NCBI GenBank assembly: GCA_029547205.1
Contig: JAKPPT010000122.1
Location: 154,634 to 218,633 of the forward strand
Reading direction: 5' to 3'
DNA: 64,000 nucleotides
Source of the DNA: Spirochaetota bacterium
GTDB lineage: Bacteria; Spirochaetota; Spirochaetia; Treponematales; UBA12059
Positions 1 to 7,337 of the stretch are shown here, piece by piece; positions within the stretch are counted from its first letter, which is position 1, and each line of letters opens with the position of its first letter. A program made the position numbers and the translations under genes. Under the pieces are notes generated by a model that made no database searches, had not been told where the DNA came from, and was given only the letters and a program-made list of their open reading frames with translations.

Positions 1-1
1 A

Positions 2-937
2 CCGGGCGAAGCTGAAGACTTTGCGTTATGTGAACGCATCTGTACAGCACTTGGTGTCCCGTACCATGTTATTGATTGTACTGAGCAATATGAAACCACC
101 ATCCTCAATTACTTTAAAGCAGAATACATGCAGGGACGAACACCTAACCCCTGCGTGCGCTGTAACGTAGAGATGAAATTTGGTTTTATGCTCCAGGAAG
201 CGCAGCGTCAAAATATCACCTTTGATTACTTTGCAACAGGTCACTATGTCCGTATCGAACCTCGCAATGGTATTTTGCACCTCAGAAAAGGCATCGATGC
301 AAACAAAGATCAATCATATTTTCTCTATCGGCTTGCTCCAGAAACACTTGCCGGGCTTGTATTCCCGTTGGGCATGTATACTAAACAGCACGTCAAAGCG
401 CTCGCCCGGGAACTCGGGCTTCCAACCGCGGATAAGCCAGAGAGCCAGGATTTTGTAGGAGGAAACTACGGTATTCTCTTTGATGAAACAAAACCTGGTG
501 ATATGGTCGATGAACAGGGTAATGTACTGGGAAAGCATAAGGGGATTATTCACTACACGATTGGTCAGCGGCGCGGTGTTGGAGTGAGCTCAACCGGAGA
601 ACCATACTATGTGCTTGCGATAAAACCAGAAAAAAATCAGGTTGTGCTTTCCAATAACAGTAGACTATTTTCTGGCGGTCTTGCAGGTTCCCATGCAGTG
701 GTACATGACCCCAAACTTGCTCACACACCATTCCGTGCATGGGTAAAGATACGACAGGCGCATAAACCAGCGCCAGCTACTGTCACGATTAGCGCCGATA
801 CTGCAACAGTGATATTCGATGAGCCCCAACGTGCTATCGCTCCCGGACAATCAGCCGTATTTTATGATGAAGCTGGCTTTTTACTGGGAGGCTGCATTAT
901 AGAACAAGGTTTGCCTCTCGCAGAAGAGAATTCATGA
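2..937 (+). CDS. mnmA: tRNA-specific 2-thiouridylase MnmA, 5'-truncated by window edge
   Basis: MnmA thiolates U34 of tRNA-Lys/Glu/Gln using ATP and a sulfur relay. The reading frame is open from base 2, so the N-terminal part with the PP-loop lies outside the window and about 311 residues are visible. Family marks in order are TPNPCVRCN, the HYVRI strand, KDQSYFLYRL, ESQDFVGGNYG and YTIGQRRGVGVSS, then the C-terminal beta-barrel. The catalytic-Cys motif after TPNP is present as CxxC. The second conserved Cys, expected in the ESQ(D/E)xC segment, is absent: the segment here is cysteine-free. No same-strand gene follows; the next gene converges from the other strand. Confidence 0.93.
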   Translation, partial: PGEAEDFALCERICTALGVPYHVIDCTEQYETTILNYFKAEYMQGRTPNPCVRCNVEMKFGFMLQEAQRQNITFDYFATGHYVRIEPRNGILHLRKGIDANKDQSYFLYRLAPETLAGLVFPLGMYTKQHVKALARELGLPTADKPESQDFVGGNYGILFDETKPGDMVDEQGNVLGKHKGIIHYTIGQRRGVGVSSTGEPYYVLAIKPEKNQVVLSNNSRLFSGGLAGSHAVVHDPKLAHTPFRAWVKIRQAHKPAPATVTISADTATVIFDEPQRAIAPGQSAVFYDEAGFLLGGCIIEQGLPLAEENS

Positions 938-1007
938 AAAAATCTACCGCTCTGCTCTATGGAAATTTTTGAAAGATAGGATTAATGAAACTGCACAGGT
1001 ACTACTC

Positions 1008-1048
1008 TTAAAAAAAAGGGGTGTCCCAAAACCTTTCATGGACACCCC
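1008..1048 (-). terminator. Rho-independent terminator of the PEGA protein gene
   Basis: GGGGTGTCC (1018-1026) pairs perfectly with GGACACCCC (1040-1048). On the minus strand the stem is followed by a run of seven to eight T. It lies 28 bases past the stop of the PEGA gene. There is no T-run on the plus strand, so it serves the minus-strand gene rather than mnmA. Confidence 0.85.
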
Positions 1049-1075
1049 GTGTATCATGAGCAAAATTTGTTAGGA

Positions 1076-2203
1076 TTATTTTATATTTAGTCCCATGAAG
1101 GGTTCGAACACATAGCTCTTCCCTGCCTCGAACTCATACATGATTTCGACCTGCATGCCGCCAGAGGTTATCTTGATGAGGTGCTTGCCTGGTGTTAGCT
1201 GGATGACGTTGCCCTTCTGCTGGACACCATCGACCCAGATAATAATCTGGCTCCAGTGGCCGCCTTTCATATCGGTGTTGATATTGGCAGCAGGAAGCTG
1301 GATGGTAAGTGTTGCCAGAGCCTGCTGGAGATTGACCGCTATGGTTTTATCAGGACCTACCGTAAAGGATTCGGTATAGGCTATATAACCGGGAGCCTGA
1401 ATGGTTACCGTGTACGTGCCCGCAGTGAGCTGTGTATGAAAGGGCGTTGTTCCTGCTTGAGCGCCGTTCAAAAGCACCTGAGCACCCTTAACGTTGTTTG
1501 CATTGACGCTGAGCTTGAAGGTCTGTGCCTGGAGCGTTACGGGTAGTGTCATATCGCCGTTTACGGTTACAGTGGTGTTGTAGTCCAGGTAGCCGGGAGC
1601 GGTAACGCGGATAGAGTGGTTACCCATGGTGACAGTCGCCGTATTCCCCTTAATCGCTTGGTTGTCAACGTAGACCTGCGCATTGGGAGGATTCACTTGG
1701 AAGCTGACCTGGGCTGTAGCCTGCTGCATCGTTACGGGAACAACCATGTTGCCCGTTACATTGATGGTGGTGGTAAAATCGATGAAACCAGCAAAGCTCA
1801 CGCGAACCGTATGGGTTCCAAACGGAAGTGTTGCGACCGTGCCTTTAATAGGTTGGTTGTTCACGTAAATCTGAGCTCCCGGCACATTGAGCTGGAACGT
1901 TACCGTTGCGGTTGCGGGCTGCAGCGTAATGGGTACCGTAATATTGCCCGTGACATTAATGGTGCCATTATACTCAAGGTATCCGGGAGCCGTTGCTTTA
2001 ACGGTATGATTGCCTGCGGTAAGCGTGGCTACGTTTCCTTTAATTGCCTGGCCATCAACAAAAAGCTGAGCATTGGGTGGGTTAAGCTGGAAGGTAACAG
2101 TGTAGGTTGTTGTGCCTTTTTTACCGCCACCTGCTGCTGACTGAGCGAGAAGCCCCACGGCTACGAGAAGAAAAATTGACATAATCGCAAATAATTTTTT
2201 CAT
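1076..2203 (-). CDS. Secreted PEGA-domain repeat protein
   Basis: A roughly 375-residue exported protein starting with a Lys-Lys/hydrophobic signal peptide that ends near LLAQSA. The rest is five tandem PEGA-like beta repeats of about 65-80 residues. Each carries a 'vdgqaikGnvatl..GnHtv.v.apGyl.y' pattern, and the fifth is diverged. PEGA domains are typical of surface or periplasmic proteins and probably bind cell-wall or S-layer material; the exact role is unknown. The start at 2203 is chosen because GGAGC lies six bases upstream and it opens directly with the signal peptide; an in-frame start 24 bases upstream lacks this. It follows a lipoprotein gene on the same strand and is closed by a strong terminator. 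Confidence 0.85.
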   Translation of the reverse strand: MKKLFAIMSIFLLVAVGLLAQSAAGGGKKGTTTYTVTFQLNPPNAQLFVDGQAIKGNVATLTAGNHTVKATAPGYLEYNGTINVTGNITVPITLQPATATVTFQLNVPGAQIYVNNQPIKGTVATLPFGTHTVRVSFAGFIDFTTTINVTGNMVVPVTMQQATAQVSFQVNPPNAQVYVDNQAIKGNTATVTMGNHSIRVTAPGYLDYNTTVTVNGDMTLPVTLQAQTFKLSVNANNVKGAQVLLNGAQAGTTPFHTQLTAGTYTVTIQAPGYIAYTESFTVGPDKTIAVNLQQALATLTIQLPAANINTDMKGGHWSQIIIWVDGVQQKGNVIQLTPGKHLIKITSGGMQVEIMYEFEAGKSYVFEPFMGLNIK

Positions 2204-2225
2204 TATTGCTCCTTTCATAAACGAC

Positions 2226-2249
2226 AAGAGGCTGATTATTCAGCCTCTT
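2226..2249 (-). other. Intercistronic hairpin between lipoprotein and PEGA gene
   Basis: AAGAGGCTGA and TCAGCCTCTT form a perfect 10-bp stem with a 4-base loop. It sits 30 bases after the lipoprotein stop and 22 bases before the PEGA start. No clear T-run follows on the minus strand, so it is a weak terminator or an mRNA-stabilising hairpin. Confidence 0.55.
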
Positions 2250-2279
2250 ATATAACAGCAATCTAATTGCTATGGTTAC

Positions 2280-3287
2280 TTATTTTCTGCCACTGCAGAC
2301 AAAAACACTATCTTCTGGTATTCCAGCTATGCTCTTGATATTGGCTAAACCATCAACAAGGCGCAAATCGGGCATGAAGACGAGGTAGTAATTCGCATTG
2401 TCGGAGGTATACAGTATCTGGACACGGAATAAACTAATTGTCTTTTGTGTCATATTGGTTGGAAGGTTAAAAATGCCTTTAATTGCATTTCCCTGAGTGA
2501 TGACAACACGTACTTGCTGGTTCTCGAGACTGGTATTCGTAGTGTATGCATTGAGGTAATACTCGCCAATTCCAGCCCAGTAGTAATTGCCAGCGGGAAT
2601 TGCTGAACCAATAAACGGCGTCCCGGAGTTGACCGTGATCTGAGTACCGCTCGCGTTACCAGTATTTGTTCCCAGAAGCGTTATCGTTTCAGGACCCATT
2701 CCACCATTATTCGCTGTTTTATCGATGTCAAGGGACGAAAATTTAGTTGTATCCTGCTTGTTGGAATAATTGACACTCGTCCGGGAACCACTAAGATTCT
2801 GGTAGGCATCGACAGCGCTCCAGGGGTAAAGTGCTGTTACGCTGGTTTCGAGCGTGTTAGGATAGGTGAAATAAGCATCGATATCATTCGTTGTGTTCCA
2901 GGTTAAGAATATAGAAACAGCATTGGGATCTCCTCCTTTACTCGTTGCGACGCCCCATATTTTTCCTAGATCCTGGCTCCACCCTGCTACGGTGACATTA
3001 AAAGGAATAAACACATAACCTGAAAGGCTTCCCGTTACTGTATATTCGCCATATTGTACTTTGTCAGTAAACACAACAGTGCCATCTGTACCGCTTGTTC
3101 CTTTGATTGGTTCCTGTGATTTGTTTTCATCAACTTTTATAGGTGTAAGCGTAACTTCAGCATTTGCAATACCGTTGCCGGTACGTGCATCAATTACTTT
3201 TATTGTGGGTGACACTAAGAGATCACATCCTGCTGTAAGCAGTGCGAACACTGCTAATACACTAACCAGTAATACACTCCGTTTCAT
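2280..3287 (-). CDS. Lipoprotein with carboxypeptidase-regulatory-like and YfaP-like domains
   Basis: A predicted outer or inner membrane lipoprotein of about 335 residues. The signal peptide ends in lipobox LTAGC (Cys near residue 21). Residues about 28-105 resemble a carboxypeptidase-regulatory-like beta-sandwich (IKVIDARTGNGIANAEVTL, then GYVFIPFNVTV). Residues about 120-300 contain WNTTNDIDAYF and VRVVITQGNAIKG, which resemble the YfaP/DUF2135 family seen in surface proteins. The ATG at 3287 is preferred because AGGAG is six bases upstream; the ATG two codons earlier overlaps the ribosome site. A sigma70-type promoter lies just upstream. The function is unknown; the fold suggests carbohydrate or protein binding at the envelope. 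Confidence 0.75.
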   Translation of the reverse strand: MKRSVLLVSVLAVFALLTAGCDLLVSPTIKVIDARTGNGIANAEVTLTPIKVDENKSQEPIKGTSGTDGTVVFTDKVQYGEYTVTGSLSGYVFIPFNVTVAGWSQDLGKIWGVATSKGGDPNAVSIFLTWNTTNDIDAYFTYPNTLETSVTALYPWSAVDAYQNLSGSRTSVNYSNKQDTTKFSSLDIDKTANNGGMGPETITLLGTNTGNASGTQITVNSGTPFIGSAIPAGNYYWAGIGEYYLNAYTTNTSLENQQVRVVITQGNAIKGIFNLPTNMTQKTISLFRVQILYTSDNANYYLVFMPDLRLVDGLANIKSIAGIPEDSVFVCSGRK

Positions 3288-3330
3288 ATACATCTCCTTT
3301 CCTAACTATAGTTTTAGGTTTACTCAGTTA

Positions 3331-3358
3331 AATATAACGCATTGCTCAAAAAAATCAA
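3331..3358 (-). promoter_or_regulatory. Sigma70-type promoter for the lipoprotein gene
   Basis: On the minus strand TTGATT (3353-3358) and TATATT (3331-3336) are separated by 16 bases, about 43 bases upstream of the lipoprotein start. Both boxes match consensus at four or five of six positions. Confidence 0.55.
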
Positions 3359-3599
3359 ATGAATCATGAAACGATTATAATCCATGAGAAACATGCTCAT
3401 CATTTCGGAGTTAATTTTCAGAAACAGTGTAGTGGTTATGTGCGGGAGCATCTCACGATGGAAACTAAACCATGCAATAATGCAGGTACCGATGCTGTTT
3501 ATGTTACAGAATACCGTAGAAAGAACTCTCTCCATTAAATGAGGGGGTAGCGGGAGACCCCACAGGGCGAGTCGTCTGCATTGGTGCGGTACTGGTATT

Positions 3600-3616
3600 T
3601 ACAAGCTTCCTGACAC
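3600..3616 (-). repeat. Copy A of the interspersed 17-bp motif
   Basis: On the minus strand it reads GTGTCAGGAAGCTTGTA. It is one of about eight intergenic copies of a GTGTCACGAAGMTTGTG-like word in the window, and is embedded in a local hairpin. Confidence 0.5.
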
Positions 3617-3644
3617 TAATTGAGGTATCAGAAGCGAGCAGAAA

Positions 3645-3691
3645 GCAAGCGCCCGAGGAGGCTCCCGCGAGGGGGAGACCTCCCCCCTTGC
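3645..3691. repeat. GC-rich nested palindrome
   Basis: An outer stem GCAAG (3645-3649) with CTTGC (3687-3691) encloses GGAGG (3657-3661) with CCTCC (3679-3683) and CTCCC (3662-3666) with GGGAG (3673-3677). A single A (3678) is bulged. There is no T-run on either side, so it is not an ordinary terminator. It may be a REP-like element or part of an unknown RNA. Confidence 0.5.
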
Positions 3692-3740
3692 CATTTGAGA
3701 CATCACCAGATCATTTTAATAGTTAAAACCCGCATTGTGC

Positions 3741-3769
3741 TTGACGATATGCAAGGCTCGGTATATAAA
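3741..3769 (+). promoter_or_regulatory. Promoter of the lysine-fermentation operon
   Basis: TTGACG (3741-3746), a 17-base spacer and TATAAA (3764-3769) give a near-consensus sigma70 promoter. The transcript would start near 3776, leaving a leader of about 60 bases. That leader contains the consensus AGGAGG ribosome site before the kdd ATG at 3839. Confidence 0.7.
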
Positions 3770-3838
3770 GGAATTACTGCCCCCCGCTACCTTTGTATAA
3801 GGCAAGCCGGGAATTTTATTCCATATACAGGAGGTCTT

Positions 3839-4879
3839 ATGGCGTTAGGTTGTAAGTACGGAACGCATCGGGTTATTGAACCCGTGGGAGCGCTCCCACA
3901 AACTGCCCAGAAACTCAACAATGATATGAGTACAATCTGGGACAATGAGATTTTGCTCGATGTTATTGCACTTAACATCGACTCTGCAAGTTTTACGCAG
4001 ATTGAAGAAGAAGCCCATGGTGATGTAGACAAGATTGCTGCAAAAATCATGGAAATTGTCAGCACCCGCGGTAAACAGCAGAATCCTGTTACCGGTTCCG
4101 GTGGTATGTTTATTGGTAAGGTTGCAAAGATTGGTTCTGCATTACAGAATCGCGACCTTAAAGTTGGCGATAAGATTGCAAGCCTTGTATCGCTTTCGCT
4201 GACTCCGCTTAAGATTAACAAAATTCTTAAGGTGATGCCGGAAGTTGACCGTGTGCTCATCGATGGTCAGGCTATTCTTTTTGAAAGTGGTATCTACGCA
4301 AAGCTCCCCGATGATATGGACGAGGGTCTTGCGCTTGCTGCACTTGATGTAGCTGGAGCTCCTGCTCAGACTGCAAAGCTCGTCAAGCCGGGTGACAGGG
4401 TACTCATTCTTGGCGCTGGTGGCAAAAGCGGTATGCTCTGCTGCTATGAAGCTATGAAGCGCGTTGGTCCTACTGGCCGTGTCATTGCCAATATCCACTC
4501 TGAACGCAGCAGAAAGGCTCTCGAAGACATGCACCTTGCTCACGATATTGTCGTTGCCGATGCAACAAAACCGCTCGATGTGCTCAATGCTACTCTCAAG
4601 GCTACTGGCGGAAAAGAAGTGGATGTTGTCATTAACTGTGTCAATATCCAGGGTACGGAAATGGCAAGTATTTTGCCTGTACGCGATGACGGTATTGTGT
4701 ACTTTTTCTCTATGGCAACGAGCTTTACCCGGGCAGCGCTCGGCGCAGAGGGTATCGGTAAGGACTGCCTCATGATTATTGGTAATGGCTATACCAAAGA
4801 CCATGCTGAGATCACGCTCTGGGAACTTCGGGAGAATCCACAGCTCCGCAAGTATTTTGAGGAACAGTACGTAAAGTAA
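3839..4879 (+). CDS. kdd: L-erythro-3,5-diaminohexanoate dehydrogenase
   Basis: Oxidises 3,5-diaminohexanoate to 5-amino-3-oxohexanoate with NAD(P)+, the third step of lysine fermentation. It is a 346-residue medium-chain zinc-alcohol-dehydrogenase-type protein. The Rossmann glycine motif is at residues 192-198 (LGAGGKSGM), and the N-terminal MALGCKYGTHRVIEP is characteristic of Kdd. The ATG at 3839 is chosen because AGGAGG stands five to six bases before it and a promoter lies at 3741-3769; the frame stays open upstream but has no ribosome site. It is the first gene of the cluster; kce and kamA downstream fix the pathway. Confidence 0.93.
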   Translation: MALGCKYGTHRVIEPVGALPQTAQKLNNDMSTIWDNEILLDVIALNIDSASFTQIEEEAHGDVDKIAAKIMEIVSTRGKQQNPVTGSGGMFIGKVAKIGSALQNRDLKVGDKIASLVSLSLTPLKINKILKVMPEVDRVLIDGQAILFESGIYAKLPDDMDEGLALAALDVAGAPAQTAKLVKPGDRVLILGAGGKSGMLCCYEAMKRVGPTGRVIANIHSERSRKALEDMHLAHDIVVADATKPLDVLNATLKATGGKEVDVVINCVNIQGTEMASILPVRDDGIVYFFSMATSFTRAALGAEGIGKDCLMIIGNGYTKDHAEITLWELRENPQLRKYFEEQYVK

Positions 4880-5195
4880 GTTCTGGTTTTAGAGCCACGC
4901 CATAAGGAAGATGGCGAGCCGTGAGCGCTCTTGTAATGTTTCCTGTCATTGGAGAGCTGCAAAATCCGGCGGGGGCAGATCATCTTCCTGCTTCGTGTTA
5001 CCAATGTTGTGTAATGCGAAGAAGGAGCGTGTTTCGTCGTGTTGCACGAAAGCTTAACAGAAAGCTTTCTGGTAACTACCGGGAGCTCCCCGTTCCCGGC
5101 GCGGCAGAGGTAGGGTGCATTGTTGCTACTCCCTGCCTGTTCTGCCGGGTTTTCGATGGACGAGACCATCACTTCTTAATCGCAAGGAACACAGT
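4880..5195 (+). other. Structured intergenic RNA region between kdd and the aminotransferase
   Basis: A 316-base gap inside an otherwise tight operon. It holds consecutive perfect stems: CGCCAT/ATGGCG (4898-4916), TTTCGT/ACGAAA (5032-5051), GAAAGCTT/AAGCTTTC (5048-5069) and CCGGGA/TCCCGG (5079-5099). A 14-bp compound hairpin follows at 5102-5147 (CGGCAGA with TCTGCCG, then GGTAGGG with CCCTGCC and one wobble). The stems at 5032-5051 and 5048-5069 share bases, so they are mutually exclusive. No T-run, no clear promoter and no riboswitch core that I can match. It could be a regulatory leader acting on the downstream genes. Confidence 0.5.
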
Positions 5196-6467
5196 ATGGC
5201 ACGAGAATATCCTAAATTAAAACTCGATAAATCACTCGCCATGTTTGAAGAAGCTAAACGGCTTTCTCCAGGCGGCGTTATGGGAATTAGACGCCCTTAT
5301 AATTTTGTAGAAGGCGAATATCCAATATTTTTGACTCATGGTTATGGCGGACACATTGTTGATGTCGATGGAAACGACTACATCGATATGCTCTGTGCCT
5401 ACGGACCTATTATCCTTGGGTACAATGAGCCGGAAATCAATGAGGTTGTAAAAGCACGCATCGATAAGGGGTTCTGTTTCAGTCTTGTTCAACCTGTTCA
5501 AAATGAATTCGAACAGCGCATCATCGATATGGTGCCGTGCGCAGAAATGGTTATTCCGGTAAAAACCGGGTCTGACGCTACATCGCTTGCAGTCCGCATA
5601 GCCCGCGGATATACCGATAAGTCTGTCATTCTCCGCTGCGGCTACCATGGCTGGCATGATTGGTGTGTTGAGGTACACGGTGGTGTTCCGGAAGAGACGC
5701 TGGCTCTCACCGATGAGTTTGAATACGGCGATATTGCTTCGCTTGAAGAAAAACTCGATGCACATAAGGGTAAGGTTGCCTGTGTAATTATAACACCAGT
5801 TGGACACCCGCTTGCAAAACCAGTACAGGCTCCGCCTCCCGGTTATCTTGAAGCTGTAAAAGAACTCACGCACAAGCATGGTGCAGTACTCATTTTTGAT
5901 GAAATCCGCACCGGTTTCCGGGCAAGTCTTGGCGGCGCACAGGAGCGCTATGGCGTAACTCCTGATCTTGCGACGTTTGGCAAGGCTGTTGCCAATGGCT
6001 ACCCCATCTCGCTTGTTGCTGGTAAAAAGGAAATCATGAGCATCTGCGAGAAAAAGGTATTTGTTTCTTCCACATTCTTCCCAAACAGCATTGAAATGGT
6101 GGCTGCACTCAAGTGCACCGAAATTCTAAAACGAGAAGATGTCCCTAACAAAATCTGGGAACGTGGTACAAAATTTCTGGCTGAACTTGAAAAGATTGTG
6201 AATGATCTTAAGGCTCCTGTGCGCGTCTCAGGCATACCGCCTATGCCGTTCCTGACGTTTGAACAGGCACCTGGAGACCCAGACAAAACCTATAAACTCC
6301 GACGTGAATATTTTTATACCCAGACCATAAGGCGCGGACTCTTTATCCAGCCCTTCCATCACTGGTACATTGCATACCGCCACACCGATGAAGACCTTAC
6401 CCGCGCTTTGACTGCAATCCGCGAAAGTATGGAGTTAATGCTGGAGAAGTATCCTGCAAAGCAGTGA
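5196..6467 (+). CDS. Class-III PLP aminotransferase, probable 3-aminobutyryl-CoA transaminase (Kat-like)
   Basis: A 423-residue class-III aminotransferase related to glutamate-1-semialdehyde aminomutase. It has the internal-aldimine region DLATFGKAVANGYP and the cofactor Asp in LIFDEIRTGFR. Its position between kdd and kce suggests a step in lysine fermentation. In Candidatus Cloacamonas a related enzyme, Kat, transaminates (S)-3-aminobutyryl-CoA to acetoacetyl-CoA, replacing the ammonia lyase Kal. No kal is present here, so I infer the Kat role; substrate assignment from family alone is not possible. The ATG at 5196 follows AAGGA by seven bases and starts the conserved part of the protein. 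HemL itself is less likely given the context. Confidence 0.8.
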   Translation: MAREYPKLKLDKSLAMFEEAKRLSPGGVMGIRRPYNFVEGEYPIFLTHGYGGHIVDVDGNDYIDMLCAYGPIILGYNEPEINEVVKARIDKGFCFSLVQPVQNEFEQRIIDMVPCAEMVIPVKTGSDATSLAVRIARGYTDKSVILRCGYHGWHDWCVEVHGGVPEETLALTDEFEYGDIASLEEKLDAHKGKVACVIITPVGHPLAKPVQAPPPGYLEAVKELTHKHGAVLIFDEIRTGFRASLGGAQERYGVTPDLATFGKAVANGYPISLVAGKKEIMSICEKKVFVSSTFFPNSIEMVAALKCTEILKREDVPNKIWERGTKFLAELEKIVNDLKAPVRVSGIPPMPFLTFEQAPGDPDKTYKLRREYFYTQTIRRGLFIQPFHHWYIAYRHTDEDLTRALTAIRESMELMLEKYPAKQ

Positions 6468-6512
6468 TACCGTTACTCGTAAACCCCAGCGCTGTAAGTT
6501 AAGGAGCATGTT

Positions 6513-7334
6513 ATGAACAATAAAATAGTTATTACCTGTGCATGCACGGGAGCCGAAACGAGTAAGGAGCTTCAGCCTGCGCTCCCTATTACTCCAGAAG
6601 AAGTTGCTCGTACGGCAGAAGAGTGCCGCGCCGCCGGTGCTGCAATTCTCCACCTGCATGTACGCGACGAAGCTGGTAAAGCCACACAGAGTGTCGCCCG
6701 GTTTAGAGAAGCAATTGAGGCTATCCGCCGCAAGAGCGATATTATTATCGAAATTACCACCGGCGGCGCTGTTGGTGACACCGCAGAGGAGCGCCTCCGC
6801 CCCGTTATTGAGCTTGAACCGGAAATGGCTTCGCTCGATTGCGGCACGGTAAACTTTGGCGATGAGTATATCGTCAATACCTTACCAATTATGCGCACCT
6901 TTGCAGCCGAGTTTAAAAAACGTAAAGTACGTGCAACGCTCGAGTGTTTTGACCTTGGGCATGTCTATGCAAGCCAGTACCTTATTAAAGAGGGACTTCT
7001 TGAGGAACCATATCACTATGGGTTTGTGCTCAATGTTCCCGGCGCTGTTCCCTACTCTGTAGAAAACCTCAATGCGTTTATCAGAGCGCTTCCGCAAGGT
7101 GCAAACTTTACGGTTATGGGTATTGGACGCAGTTCTCTGCCTGCTCAATATGGCGCAATTGCCACAGGCGGCTGGATACGTGTTGGTTTTGAAGATAATG
7201 TGTACTATAGCAAGGGTGTACTTGCGACAAGCAATGCACAGCTTGTTGAGCGTGCTGCACGTATTGCACATGAAGCAGGATTAACGCCTGCTACACCGGA
7301 CGAAGTTCGTCAGTATCTTAAACTGAGAGGTTAA
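6513..7334 (+). CDS. kce: 3-keto-5-aminohexanoate cleavage enzyme
   Basis: Condenses 5-amino-3-oxohexanoate with acetyl-CoA to give acetoacetate and 3-aminobutyryl-CoA. It is a 273-residue TIM-barrel of the BKACE family (formerly DUF849). The zinc ligands are visible in HLHVRD (His47 and His49) and in the late GFEDNVYY segment (Glu). Length is normal for the family. AAGGAG lies eight bases before the ATG. Followed by kamA after three bases, so transcription and translation are probably coupled. Confidence 0.95.
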   Translation: MNNKIVITCACTGAETSKELQPALPITPEEVARTAEECRAAGAAILHLHVRDEAGKATQSVARFREAIEAIRRKSDIIIEITTGGAVGDTAEERLRPVIELEPEMASLDCGTVNFGDEYIVNTLPIMRTFAAEFKKRKVRATLECFDLGHVYASQYLIKEGLLEEPYHYGFVLNVPGAVPYSVENLNAFIRALPQGANFTVMGIGRSSLPAQYGAIATGGWIRVGFEDNVYYSKGVLATSNAQLVERAARIAHEAGLTPATPDEVRQYLKLRG

Positions 7335-7337
7335 TCT

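Larger units (their letters stand above)
3359..3740. other. Long gene-free stretch upstream of the kdd promoter
   Basis: No open frame here has a ribosome site or family resemblance. The first half (to about 3540) shows nothing I recognise. The second half is unusually GC-rich for this window and holds inverted repeats: GCTTCcTGA with TCAGAAGC (about 3604-3635) and a strong nested palindrome (3645-3691). Because it lies before the kdd promoter, it is not the kdd leader. Confidence 0.5.

Noticed and set aside
1616..2140. 174-codon plus-strand frame within the PEGA gene
   Set aside because: A product of the repetitive PEGA coding sequence read on the other strand.
3320..3535. 71-codon open frame on the minus strand upstream of the lipoprotein
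   Set aside because: No ribosome site, low-complexity composition, and it runs through the lipoprotein promoter.
4142..4804. Long open frame antisense to kdd
   Set aside because: A shadow of the kdd codon pattern, with no start signal and no family resemblance.
4880..5195. Adenosylcobalamin or lysine riboswitch before the aminotransferase
   Set aside because: The region is strongly structured and the pathway needs B12, but I could not find the conserved B12 box, the cobalamin core or the lysine riboswitch core.
4921..5220. Open frame of 99 codons on the plus strand
   Set aside because: It covers the hairpin region and the start of the aminotransferase, has no ribosome site and an implausible Cys/Arg-rich composition.
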